Below are positions 44,749 through 53,401 of a DNA stretch of 64,000 nt, in pieces. Position 1 is the stretch's first letter. The number at the start of each line of letters is the position of its first letter. The position numbers were made by a program, and so were the translations under genes. The notes beneath the pieces were generated by a model. The model saw nothing but the letters and a program-made list of their open reading frames with translations, made no database searches and was not told where the DNA came from. This stretch comes from Polaromonas sp. Its GTDB lineage: Bacteria > Pseudomonadota > Gammaproteobacteria > Burkholderiales > Burkholderiaceae_C. Location of the stretch: NCBI GenBank assembly GCA_030654695.1, contig JAURWY010000016.1, positions 62,001 through 126,000 of the forward strand, read 5' to 3'.

Positions 44749-45150
44749 ATGGACACACCACTTCGTACTGTGAGGCCAAATATTGTTCAATCGATACGCG
44801 CATTTCGCGTACCGGAATTGCAAGATGCGGCAACCGAATTAGGCCATCACTTTCTGTATGCGAACCTGGGCAATGCCCAGAGCAAGCAGGATGTGTTGGA
44901 CATGATTGCGGCCCAGTACACATTCCCCGCCCATTTTGGCAAAAACTTCGATGCGCTGTATGACTGCATGACCGACTTGGTTCACAAGTCTGGCCAACAG
45001 CCTGGCTTTATCGTGGTGCTGGAACAAATTCCGGCCAATGCCAAGTTTGACAAAGAAGCACGCGAGCAGCTGCTGGACATCTTCAGAGATGCCGCGGATT
45101 ATTGGGCGGATCGAAAGATACCGTTCCGATGCTTCTATTCTTTTCTGTAG
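44749..45150 (+). CDS. Barstar-family ribonuclease inhibitor
   Basis: From the ATG at 44749 the protein has 133 residues. FPAHFGKNFDALYDCMTDLV matches the barstar core YYGENLDALWDCLTGWV, including the aspartate (D39 of barstar) that plugs the RNase active site. There is no signal peptide, so it should stay in the cytoplasm and neutralise unexported ribonuclease made from the gene just upstream. The N-terminal 50 residues are an extension compared with barstar itself. Likely one operon with the RNase gene. Confidence 0.88.
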   Translation: MDTPLRTVRPNIVQSIRAFRVPELQDAATELGHHFLYANLGNAQSKQDVLDMIAAQYTFPAHFGKNFDALYDCMTDLVHKSGQQPGFIVVLEQIPANAKFDKEAREQLLDIFRDAADYWADRKIPFRCFYSFL

Positions 45151-45360
45151 CCCGCTCCCCAGACATCGGCCAAGGGGATCGGGCGAATGAGGCCCAGCAA
45201 GCAGTGGATGAAGGCGGCGAAGTGATGCCGACCGACAAGCTGATCGACGTATCACCATTGGCGCTACGCATGAGCAGTCCTTTCAACGCGGGTTATTGGA
45301 TGGCTGCAGCTTAAAACTGCACGTCCCAACAACTCGTGGTGAATGCCACGCTTGCACAAG

Positions 45361-45388
45361 AAAAAGCCCGCTAGAAGCGGGCTTTTTT
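45361..45388. terminator. Bidirectional rho-independent terminator
   Basis: AAAAAGCCCGCT and AGCGGGCTTTTTT surround a 3-base loop: a strong stem flanked by A5 and T6, active on both strands. It separates barstar from the converging ksgA and overlaps the ksgA stop codon. The 210 bp to its left contain no gene I can support. Confidence 0.9.
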
Positions 45389-46205
45389 ATGACGATTTCG
45401 CCACGACCCCGTTAGCAGACAGCGCCTGCACCAACGCAATGTATTCGGCTACCGGCACTTCTTCAGCGCGGCGCTGGACGTTGAATTCACCGCCAAATTC
45501 GCGCTCTTCCAACCAGCGACCGAGCGTGTGCCGCAATAACTTGCGGCGCTGGCTGAAAGCCACTTGCACCACTTCGCTGAGCAACTTCACCTCCAGCACA
45601 GCGGGTTCAGCATGCGGGACCATGCGCACCACAGCGCTGTTGACGCGCGGCGGTGGGTCAAAGCTTTGCGGTGGCACCAGCAACACATTCTCCATCGCAT
45701 AACGCCACTGCAGCATGACACTCAATCGGCCGTAGTCCGATGTCGAAGGCCGAGCCACCATGCGGTCAATCACTTCCTTTTGCAGCATGAAGTGCTGATC
45801 TTCGATCATGTCGACCACCTCCAGCAAGTGAAACAAGATGGGCGTCGAAATGTTGTAGGGCAGGTTGCCGACGACGCGGAGTTTCATGGCCCCCACGCTT
45901 GCCGCTTCGCGAGTTGCACCGCAGATGTCTGCGGCAAGAGCGCGAAAATCGACTCGCAGCACGTCACCTTCGACCACGGTGAGTTGCGGATGCGCCCGCA
46001 ACTGCTTGGCCAAATCGCGGTCTAACTCAATCACCGTGAGATGTCCAAGCCGCTCCACCAAGGGCTGCGTCATCGCAGCCAAGCCAGGGCCAATTTCGAC
46101 CATGGGATCGCTAGGCTTCGGGTCAATCGCTTGAATAATGTCTTGAATGATGCCGCGATCGGTCAGAAAATGCTGACCGAACCGTTTACGCGCAATGTGC
46201 TTCAT
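45387..46205 (-). CDS. ksgA: 16S rRNA dimethyladenosine transferase
   Basis: A 272-residue enzyme from the ATG at 46205 ([16 protein letters not shown], the family N-terminus). [14 protein letters not shown] binds S-adenosylmethionine and NLPYNIST is the N6-adenine methylation motif. It dimethylates A1518 and A1519 of 16S rRNA late in 30S assembly. It starts 7 bp after surA, within the lptD-surA-ksgA operon. pdxA, often found between surA and ksgA in other proteobacteria, is missing here. Confidence 0.96.
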   Translation of the reverse strand: MKHIARKRFGQHFLTDRGIIQDIIQAIDPKPSDPMVEIGPGLAAMTQPLVERLGHLTVIELDRDLAKQLRAHPQLTVVEGDVLRVDFRALAADICGATREAASVGAMKLRVVGNLPYNISTPILFHLLEVVDMIEDQHFMLQKEVIDRMVARPSTSDYGRLSVMLQWRYAMENVLLVPPQSFDPPPRVNSAVVRMVPHAEPAVLEVKLLSEVVQVAFSQRRKLLRHTLGRWLEEREFGGEFNVQRRAEEVPVAEYIALVQALSANGVVAKSS

Positions 46206-46212
46206 GCGATTT

Positions 46213-47613
46213 TCAATTTCGAAACTCCACATACGCGCGACCGCGCACATCTTGCAGCCACTGGTTGTACGCTTCGTCTACTTTTCTTGCGCGCACGATG
46301 CTCCGAACCGCCTCACGCTGCTCGCGCTCTGACAGCGCTGTCTCGCGCCGCTCCTGCACCTCGATCAGGTGCACGCCAAACCGTGACACCAAAGGTTCGG
46401 ACACCTGACCAAGTGCGAGCTGATTCATGGTTTGCTCGAATTCGGGGACGAACATGCCGGGTGACGCCCAACCAAGATCACCGCCCTCTTTGGCCGAACC
46501 GTCCTGGCTGTTATCACGCGCCAGTGCCGCGAAATCGGCCTGACCGGCAGCGATACGTCGTTTGAAGTCGGCCAATTTGTCTTTGGCGGCCTGCTCGGTC
46601 AGCTGGGGGCTGAGCCGTAACAAGATGTGGCGCGCCCGGGTCTGCATGATGCTGGCGCCTACGGCACCGCGTTTTTTCTCGATCAGCTTGATCACATGGA
46701 AACCTGCGCCACTGCGCAGCGGTCCTGCCAAACCGCCTGCCGACAGGCTGCGTGTGGCATCGACAAACAGCGTTGGCAGCCGGTCGGCTGGGCGCGGTCC
46801 GAGTTCGCCGCCGCTCGCCGCTTCAGGCGAATCAGACATCTCAGCGGCCACCGTGGCAAAGGTCTCGCCCGCACGAATGCGCGCCAATGCGCGCTGGGCC
46901 TTGGCTTGCAGTGCATTCACTTGTGCAGGCGTGGCAGACTCCGGCACCGCCACCAAAATTTGAGCGATATTGAGCAGCTCAGGGCTCGACTGTGCTTGGG
47001 CGTCACGCTCACGCAAAAACTGGTCGATGTCCAATTCGCTCACTTTGACCCGTGCGTCGACTTCACGTTCGCGCAGCCGCGCCAACGTCAACTCGTCGCG
47101 CAAGTCGGCCCGAAAACGCAAGTAATCCATGCCATCTGCGGCCAAGCGACTTTTTAATTCATCCAAAGACAGCTGGTTTTGTTGGGCCACGGTCGCGGCC
47201 GCTTGATCGACGGCGGCCTCATCCGGACGCACCGCTAGCTCACGCGCCAGTTGCAGCTGCGCACGTTCGATGATCAAACGTTCCAAAACCTCGCGCGCAA
47301 GCTGGTCGCGCGGCGGCACAGTCCCCTGCCGCGACAGTTGCTGCTCGATGCGGACCAAGCGGGTTTGCACATCATTGTTGGTGATGGGCTCTGAGTTAAC
47401 CACCGCGACGATGAAGTCCCCCGGGGGAGCTTGCGGCCCCGCATCAACTGGCATGGCCAAGCTGGGCGCCTTGGTGGCGCTTGGAAGACGCAAGGTTTGC
47501 GCATTCACCGGCAGCACAGCAGCCAGTGTCAGCGCCACCACGAGTCCGCACAGGACCAGCGAGCTCCGTAGAAAGAGCTGGCTGAAGTCGAAGGAGGAAA
47601 AGTGCTTAGTCAT
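46213..47613 (-). CDS. surA: Periplasmic chaperone/peptidyl-prolyl isomerase SurA
   Basis: From the ATG at 47613 the protein has 466 residues: signal peptide ([15 protein letters not shown]), an N-terminal chaperone domain ([18 protein letters not shown]), and two parvulin domains, of which the second is more typical ([20 protein letters not shown] and [16 protein letters not shown]). SurA escorts outer-membrane proteins, LptD among them, across the periplasm. The start overlaps the end of lptD by 8 bp; a longer reading frame upstream lies inside lptD. Confidence 0.95.
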   Translation of the reverse strand: MTKHFSSFDFSQLFLRSSLVLCGLVVALTLAAVLPVNAQTLRLPSATKAPSLAMPVDAGPQAPPGDFIVAVVNSEPITNNDVQTRLVRIEQQLSRQGTVPPRDQLAREVLERLIIERAQLQLARELAVRPDEAAVDQAAATVAQQNQLSLDELKSRLAADGMDYLRFRADLRDELTLARLREREVDARVKVSELDIDQFLRERDAQAQSSPELLNIAQILVAVPESATPAQVNALQAKAQRALARIRAGETFATVAAEMSDSPEAASGGELGPRPADRLPTLFVDATRSLSAGGLAGPLRSGAGFHVIKLIEKKRGAVGASIMQTRARHILLRLSPQLTEQAAKDKLADFKRRIAAGQADFAALARDNSQDGSAKEGGDLGWASPGMFVPEFEQTMNQLALGQVSEPLVSRFGVHLIEVQERRETALSEREQREAVRSIVRARKVDEAYNQWLQDVRGRAYVEFRN

Positions 47614-50110
47614 AGTTGGTAAACCGGCTCGGGGGCGTGGTCTGCTCGCGCAGGAGTTGGTATTTTGGGATATTAGCGCGGAGTGCTTGGAGAGGATTCT
47701 CACCAATTCGGGCGAAGCCGACAAATTCGAGCTGAAACATGATTTGGGTATTTCCCGGCTGGGAATAGCCAACAGCGATGGCGCTTTGTGTGCGTTGCAA
47801 CACGACACGGCCAATCCAGCAGCAACCATCGTATTCAAAGCCGACAACCGAATTCACCAGCATTTTGTCGAACATGCTGTAGTTCAAGCGGCCAACGCTG
47901 TACCAGCGGCCGCCCCCTTGGCCGCGACCTGCGCCTAGGTCTTCTCCCTTGTCGCCCCACAGGTCATTGATTGGCCATTGCCAGCTGATGCCGCGCTGAT
48001 CGCTGGCACCAACGCCAACGCCGACCTGCTTCAAGTAAGACACGTTGATAACGCGGTAATTGCTGGGGCTGTAACGGGCGCTCACGCTGCTTCGCTCAAC
48101 CTCTCCGAGCTTTGGGTTGTATTGGGTGGTGGCGTCAACAGACCATTCGCGCGTCCAATTGGCCGTCGCACCAAGCAGCAAGTCGCTCAAGCGGTCTGTC
48201 ACCGGCTCTGCACCCGGGAGTGCGACGAGCTGGTCTTCGAAACGCAGGCGCTGGGCCACGCCAAAGCGCATCAATTCGGCACCGCTGGCCGGGTCCAGCA
48301 AGCGCGACGTCAGACCCAACGTCAACAGGTTGGCATCTGAAACCCGGTCATTGCCGGCAAATGCGTTTTCGGTGAAAACCGTGGCGAAATTAAAGCTGTT
48401 GTCACCGGAGTCATAGTTGGGCAAGAAGTTTTGATTCCGGTAGGGCGTCCGAACATAAAACGCGCGCGGCTCCAGCGTCTGCGTGAAACTCCGACCAAAG
48501 TAAGACGCGTCACGTTCAAACTGCAGCCCGGCGTCTAGGCTGAAGGTGGGCACCACCACGTTGGCAGACGTTAGCCCCACGCCCCCGGCGGTAGTCAACG
48601 GCGCATCAAACTGATAACTGGTGGCGCGCAGCTGCAACTTAGGCGTGATGTAGCCCGCCGGCCAGAGAAACGGTCGGCTGATTTCCACCCGGGCGAAGGC
48701 GCGCTGTCCATTGGTCGGAAAGTAGCTCGGGATACTCGCCGCCGAGAAGCCCGTGAAGTCGCCATCCAGAGACCAGTCGACGCCGCTCACGCTGCCCAGT
48801 GACACATTGCTGCGGGCATAACGCGCGGTGATTTGCGGCAGCCGGTCGTACGGCGGCACGATGGGCGAGGCAAGATCTTGCAGCGCCTGCCACTTCTGTA
48901 CCCGAAATGAGGTGTTTAAAAACCCTTGGCCCCAGGTCAAATTCAGATCGTTGTTCAACAGCCGCTGCGTCAGACTGGTGCTGCCACCACTGGCGCCCCC
49001 CAGACTACTGCCTGTCAGGCTGGTGCCACCAAAGGCAGAAAAATCACGCCAGTAATTGTCATCGCTGACACGATTCAGCGTCAGGCCAACGCCGACATTG
49101 CCAATGCTGGAAAGTCCCGTGTTGATCACGCCGTTGTGCTGATAACCCAATGACCAGCGGTCCTCAGTGCGCAGCATGTCACTTGGCAAGTAGCTCGCGC
49201 GAAGTGAGCCGCGGTAGCCCGGTTCGAGGTAACGGAATTCGCCCGCCAAATTAACGCCTCGCTTGCTCGCGTAGGTCGGCGTCAGCGTGGCGTCGCGGTT
49301 GGGCGCGATGTCGAAATAATAAGGCGCCGTCACCGCGAGGCCACTGATCGAGTCCACCGCAAAGCTCGGCGGCATCACGCCCGACTTGCGCTTGTCGCTC
49401 AATGGAAAAGACAGCGAGCCGGGCCAATGCAAAATCGGCACGTCCTTGAAGCGCAGGGTCGCACCGGTAGCGATACCAATCTCTTTGTCAAAGTCAAACG
49501 TGAAGCGCTCACCGGTCATCTGCCAATCGGGCATCCAACTGTCTTCGTTGCCGCGCTCGCAGGTCGTGTAGGTGGCTTGGTTCGCCACAAAGTGTTTGTC
49601 ATCGACAAAAATAATTTGCGAGGCTTGTCCATTACCGCCAGCTAAAAACCGGTAATTCGGCTGCGTGAAAACGCCTTCGAAAGTGTCTATCTTCAGCGTC
49701 AGCTCAGGGCCCCAGAATAAATTGCCAGAATGACTGATGCGCACATTACCGCGGGTTTTCACCCGATCGTCGGGCTGAAAGTATTCAAGCCGGTCAGCCC
49801 GCAGCGAGGTCTTGCCGCGCCGCAGTTCAGCGCGGCCCTCAAGGGTGGTTTCAATATTGGTGCGGCCAGTGATCAGGTCACCGTAAACAAACGTCGGGAC
49901 TTCGTAGCCTGGACCTTCGAGCTGGTTTTCAACCAACCTTGGCGAGCTTTTCAGCGTCGTACGCAGCTCGCCCCCGGGGAGGCGGGTGGGCAAGGTCTGG
50001 GCGTGCAACGGCGCACCTGTCATGAGACCCAGCGCGATCAAATGGACCGAGCTCAGGACTGCATGCCCGATGGGCGCGAGAATAAGGGGGATGTGAGATG
50101 CTGAACGCAT
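47606..50110 (-). CDS. lptD: LPS-assembly outer-membrane protein LptD
   Basis: An 834-residue protein with a signal peptide (to about residue 38, APLHAQ), an N-terminal OstA/LptA-like jellyroll (AELRRGKTSLRADRLEYFQP) and a large C-terminal beta-barrel. TTCERG near residue 180 and GCCW near the C-terminus correspond to cysteines of the E. coli disulfide pattern; the most N-terminal one (C31) is not present. With LptE it inserts lipopolysaccharide in the outer leaflet. Its start is only 47 bp from that of the divergent amgK. Confidence 0.95.
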   Translation of the reverse strand: MRSASHIPLILAPIGHAVLSSVHLIALGLMTGAPLHAQTLPTRLPGGELRTTLKSSPRLVENQLEGPGYEVPTFVYGDLITGRTNIETTLEGRAELRRGKTSLRADRLEYFQPDDRVKTRGNVRISHSGNLFWGPELTLKIDTFEGVFTQPNYRFLAGGNGQASQIIFVDDKHFVANQATYTTCERGNEDSWMPDWQMTGERFTFDFDKEIGIATGATLRFKDVPILHWPGSLSFPLSDKRKSGVMPPSFAVDSISGLAVTAPYYFDIAPNRDATLTPTYASKRGVNLAGEFRYLEPGYRGSLRASYLPSDMLRTEDRWSLGYQHNGVINTGLSSIGNVGVGLTLNRVSDDNYWRDFSAFGGTSLTGSSLGGASGGSTSLTQRLLNNDLNLTWGQGFLNTSFRVQKWQALQDLASPIVPPYDRLPQITARYARSNVSLGSVSGVDWSLDGDFTGFSAASIPSYFPTNGQRAFARVEISRPFLWPAGYITPKLQLRATSYQFDAPLTTAGGVGLTSANVVVPTFSLDAGLQFERDASYFGRSFTQTLEPRAFYVRTPYRNQNFLPNYDSGDNSFNFATVFTENAFAGNDRVSDANLLTLGLTSRLLDPASGAELMRFGVAQRLRFEDQLVALPGAEPVTDRLSDLLLGATANWTREWSVDATTQYNPKLGEVERSSVSARYSPSNYRVINVSYLKQVGVGVGASDQRGISWQWPINDLWGDKGEDLGAGRGQGGGRWYSVGRLNYSMFDKMLVNSVVGFEYDGCCWIGRVVLQRTQSAIAVGYSQPGNTQIMFQLEFVGFARIGENPLQALRANIPKYQLLREQTTPPSRFTNYD

Positions 50111-50157
50111 CGTTAATGTGAGATAAACCCGGTTTGTCGATTTCCGTCTGATTATCC

Positions 50158-51378
50158 ATGACCCCTTCTAGTTCAAGTGCACCCAAACCCACTGGCGATG
50201 TAACACCCGCCGCTTCCGCCATCGTCTGGAGCGATCCAGCGCGGGCCGCCGCCTTTGCAAAGTGGCTGTCCGCCACCAGTGCCGCATGCCAGCTAGACCC
50301 CGGGACGCTGCGCCTAGCCTCGGCAGACGCCAGCTTCCGGCGCTACTTCCGGATTGACCAAAGCGCGGGCAGCTGCATCATCATGGACGCACCACCTTCG
50401 CAGGAAGACTGCGCGCCCTTCGTCAAAGTGGCCGAGCTGATGGCGCAAGCCGGACTGAATGCGCCGCGTGTGCTGGCCTGGGATCAGGCGCAAGGCTTCA
50501 TGCTGCTGACGGATCTGGGCTCGCAAACCATGATGGAGGTCATCAAGCAGCAAGGTTCACTGGACATCGTGCCGCAAAACGGGCAACTCATTCACCAGCT
50601 GTACATGAATGCGGTAGATGCTTTGATTCAATGGCAGCTGTCTTCACGGCCCGATGTGTTACCGGCCTATGACGACGCCCTGCTATCGCGCGAACTGGCG
50701 TTGTTCCCGGACTGGTACATCGCCCAACACCGCGGCATCGCGATAGACAACGCTCTCCAAGAAAAGCTGGCTGGTTTTTTTGCACAAATCAAAGCCAGCA
50801 ATTTGAATTCGCTGGGTGGCGCGCGCGTCTTTGTGCACCGGGACTTCATGCCTAGGAATCTAATGGCCCCCACGCTCCCCACTGCGTGTGGTTCGCTGCC
50901 CCCTCAAGGGGCTAATTTTCCTTGGGGCGGCCCTGCGGAAAATTTCATCCCCGCAAAATCGATCGAGCATCACCCCACGCTTGGCGTATTAGATTTCCAG
51001 GACGCCGTCTACGGCCCGATCACGTACGACATCGCCAGTCTGATGCGCGACGCTTTTTTGAGCTGGGATGAAGAGTTCGTCATCGACATCACCATCCGTT
51101 ATTGGCAAAAAGCGCGCAAGGCCGGCTTGCCGGTGGGCGATGACTTCGGCGAGTTTTACCGCGCTGTGGAGTGGATGGGTCTGCAACGGCACCTGAAAAT
51201 CCTCGGCATTTTTGCGCGCCTGACTCTGCGCGACGGCAAGCCGCAGTACTTGGCAGATACGCCGCGCTTCATCAAGTACGCCCGCAGCACCGCCTCGCGT
51301 TACCGCCAACTCGGACCGTTGATGGTCTTGCTCGACGAGATTGAAGGCAACGAAACCCGCATCGGATACACCTTTTAA
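50158..51378 (+). CDS. amgK: Amino-sugar kinase AmgK with a repeat-derived insertion
   Basis: A 406-residue aminoglycoside-phosphotransferase-fold kinase. SADASFRRYFR is near residue 55; VFVHRDFMPRNLM is the catalytic loop near 223-235 and LDFQDAVYGPITYD the metal-binding motif. AmgK phosphorylates N-acetylmuramate at C1 in cell-wall recycling. Between these two motifs, where relatives have a turn of about six residues, sit some 40 residues encoded by a repeat (50867-50986) that also occurs in metX. Whether this copy is still active is open, as the insertion is next to the active site. The gene is divergent from lptD and its stop overlaps rsmE by one base. Confidence 0.9.
   Translation: MTPSSSSAPKPTGDVTPAASAIVWSDPARAAAFAKWLSATSAACQLDPGTLRLASADASFRRYFRIDQSAGSCIIMDAPPSQEDCAPFVKVAELMAQAGLNAPRVLAWDQAQGFMLLTDLGSQTMMEVIKQQGSLDIVPQNGQLIHQLYMNAVDALIQWQLSSRPDVLPAYDDALLSRELALFPDWYIAQHRGIAIDNALQEKLAGFFAQIKASNLNSLGGARVFVHRDFMPRNLMAPTLPTACGSLPPQGANFPWGGPAENFIPAKSIEHHPTLGVLDFQDAVYGPITYDIASLMRDAFLSWDEEFVIDITIRYWQKARKAGLPVGDDFGEFYRAVEWMGLQRHLKILGIFARLTLRDGKPQYLADTPRFIKYARSTASRYRQLGPLMVLLDEIEGNETRIGYTF
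50867..50986 (+). repeat. In-frame palindromic repeat, copy in amgK (120 bp)
   Basis: It begins CCCCCACGCT and ends CCCCACGCTTGGCG, so the two ends are direct repeats. The middle holds GCTGCCCCCTCAAGGGGC and CCTTGGGGCGGCCC. The metX copy (58444-58542, opposite strand) shares all these blocks in the same order. Length 120 bp is 40 codons, and it is read in the same frame as the metX copy (APTL, then LPPQGANFPWG). Confidence 0.85.
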
Positions 51379-52118
51379 TGACCGCCCGTTTCTTTGCCGA
51401 TGTGCCCATGGCGGCAGGTGCCACCTTGAGCCTGCCCGACAGCACCGCGCGCCATGTGCAAGTCCTTCGCATGCAGCCGGGCCACAGCATCACGCTGTTC
51501 AACGGTCAGGGTGGCGAATGGGACGCCACCATCACGCGCATGGGCCGCAGCGATGTTGACGTTTGTTTAGGTGCGCACCACCCTAGCGAACGCGAAGCAG
51601 GCCGCAGCGTGCAATTGGCTCTGGGCATGCCGGCCAACGAACGCATGGACTGGCTGATCGAAAAAGCCACCGAGCTCGGTGTCAACAGCTTGCAACCGCT
51701 GCACACCAGCCGCAGCGTGTTACGCCTGTCGGGCGATCGCGCTGAGAAAAAACAAAACCACTGGCAGTCCGTTGCGGTGGCGGCCTGCGAACAATGCGGA
51801 GGCAATCGTGTGCCAACAGTGGCGCCGGTGCGTGATTTCGCGGCTTGGCTGAAAGCTCTGCCTGCGGCCACGGCTGAGCCGCCGGTGCTGCGCTGCCTGC
51901 TTTCGCTGACAGACGGCACGCAGCCGCTGGTCAGCGCCCTAGCCGCGTTGCCTGACGACGCTGCGGTGTGTTTTTTGAGCGGCCCCGAAGGCGGTCTGAG
52001 CGCAGCAGAAGAAGCCTTGGCCATCGGCAGTGGGTTTGTCGCGGTGACCTTGGGGCCGCGGGTGCTGAGGGCAGAAACAGCGGCCTTGACGGCCTTGGTG
52101 CTCGCCTTGAACCATTGA
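51378..52118 (+). CDS. rsmE: 16S rRNA (uracil1498-N3)-methyltransferase
   Basis: A 246-residue SPOUT-class methyltransferase. The N-terminal PUA-like domain includes HVQVLRMQPGHSITLFNG; the SPOUT domain has EKATELGVNSLQPLHTSRS, LSGPEGGLSAAEE and VTLGPRVLRAETA, the knot residues that bind S-adenosylmethionine. It methylates U1498 in the decoding region of 16S rRNA. Its ATG overlaps the amgK stop codon (TAATG), so translation is likely coupled. Confidence 0.95.
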   Translation: MTARFFADVPMAAGATLSLPDSTARHVQVLRMQPGHSITLFNGQGGEWDATITRMGRSDVDVCLGAHHPSEREAGRSVQLALGMPANERMDWLIEKATELGVNSLQPLHTSRSVLRLSGDRAEKKQNHWQSVAVAACEQCGGNRVPTVAPVRDFAAWLKALPAATAEPPVLRCLLSLTDGTQPLVSALAALPDDAAVCFLSGPEGGLSAAEEALAIGSGFVAVTLGPRVLRAETAALTALVLALNH

Positions 52119-52193
52119 CCACGCTTTTAGCACGTTGTGTTGCTGCGAGACCGCCTTACAAGACGACAGCGGCTCATGTATAAACACTAGCTT

Positions 52194-53363
52194 ATGAATC
52201 TGAACCTCTGGCTTCTCACGCTCTGCCAAGGGCTGTTTCTGACCAACAACGTCACCTTCATCGCCATCAATGGCTTGGTCGGGCTGAGTTTGGCACCACT
52301 GGGTTGGATGGCGACCTTGCCGGTGATGGGCTACGTGGTTGGCGGTGCGCTGTCGACCGGTCTGGTGGCAAAAACCCAAAAACGCTTTGGCCGGAAAAAC
52401 TCGTTTCAGCTCGGTTTGGCCGTGGCTTTGGGCTCAGCGCTGCTGTGCGCTTGGGCCGCCTACACCAGCCAGTTTTGGCTCTTGGTCGGCGCCACCTTGA
52501 TCGCCGGGTATTACAACGCCAATGCGCAGCTCTACCGGTTTGCAGCAGCTGAGTTAGCTGTTCCCGCGTTTAAAGAGAAAGCGGTTTCGTTGGTGATGGC
52601 GGGCGGCTTGCTCGGTGCTGTGGCTGGGCCAAACCTCGCAGCCTACACCCGCAACTTAACCACCATTCCCTTTGCCGGCGCTTACCTGGCTTTGGCCGGC
52701 GTGGCGCTGCTGGCAATGCTGCTGCTGGCGGGCATCCGCTTTCCACCCGTGCCAGCGCAAACAGCCCATTCAGGCGGCCGGCCACTGAGCGTAATCATGC
52801 GGCAACCGGCCTTCATCGTAGCGGCGGCGGCCGGCGCCTTGGGTTACGGCGTGATGAATCTGTTGATGGCGGCCACGCCGATTGCCATGCAAGTCTGCGG
52901 ACTGCCTTTTTCGGACACGGCGCTGGTGTTGCAATGGCATGTGATCGGCATGTTTGCGCCTGGCTTTTTCACAGGACACCTGATCCGTCGATTTGGCACC
53001 TTACCCATCATGGGCGTCGGGCTAGCGTTGAACATTTTGTGCGTGATGGTCGCGCTGTCGGGTGTCAGCTTGCACGAGTTTTTGGTGGCACTGTTTTTGG
53101 TGGGCGTCGGCTGGAATTTCCTTTTCACCGGCGCCACCACGCTGGCACTGACGACTTACCGCCCGGAAGAAAAAGACAAAGCGCAAGGCGCACTGAATTT
53201 CTGTGTTTTTGCGGTCTTGGCGCTAACATCACTGGCTTCCGGCGTATTGGTCACAACGCAGGGTTGGCGGCTGCTCAATCTCGGTTCGCTGTTACCGCTG
53301 GCACTGACAGGCGCGGCTCTTGTCTGGCTGGCCTGGCAGCAGCGGCGCCCTGTGCCGAACTGA
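52194..53363 (+). CDS. Major facilitator superfamily transporter
   Basis: A 389-residue protein with about 12 hydrophobic segments. TQKRFGRKNSFQ between segments 2 and 3 corresponds to the MFS loop motif, and IRRFGTLPIMGVGLALN repeats it in the second half. The central loop (about residues 183-200) is short. The substrate cannot be told from sequence. It stands alone between rsmE (76 bp upstream) and the converging M20 peptidase gene. Confidence 0.88.
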   Translation: MNLNLWLLTLCQGLFLTNNVTFIAINGLVGLSLAPLGWMATLPVMGYVVGGALSTGLVAKTQKRFGRKNSFQLGLAVALGSALLCAWAAYTSQFWLLVGATLIAGYYNANAQLYRFAAAELAVPAFKEKAVSLVMAGGLLGAVAGPNLAAYTRNLTTIPFAGAYLALAGVALLAMLLLAGIRFPPVPAQTAHSGGRPLSVIMRQPAFIVAAAAGALGYGVMNLLMAATPIAMQVCGLPFSDTALVLQWHVIGMFAPGFFTGHLIRRFGTLPIMGVGLALNILCVMVALSGVSLHEFLVALFLVGVGWNFLFTGATTLALTTYRPEEKDKAQGALNFCVFAVLALTSLASGVLVTTQGWRLLNLGSLLPLALTGAALVWLAWQQRRPVPN

Positions 53364-53401
53364 AGTACGCCGAAGCGCTTAGCCGCGCCGACTGGCTGTG
53401 C

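Noticed and set aside
45102-45314. 70-codon open frame between barstar and ksgA
   Set aside because: It overlaps the barstar end, has no recognisable family, and an equally long frame exists on the other strand. Could be a gene remnant, but nothing supports it.
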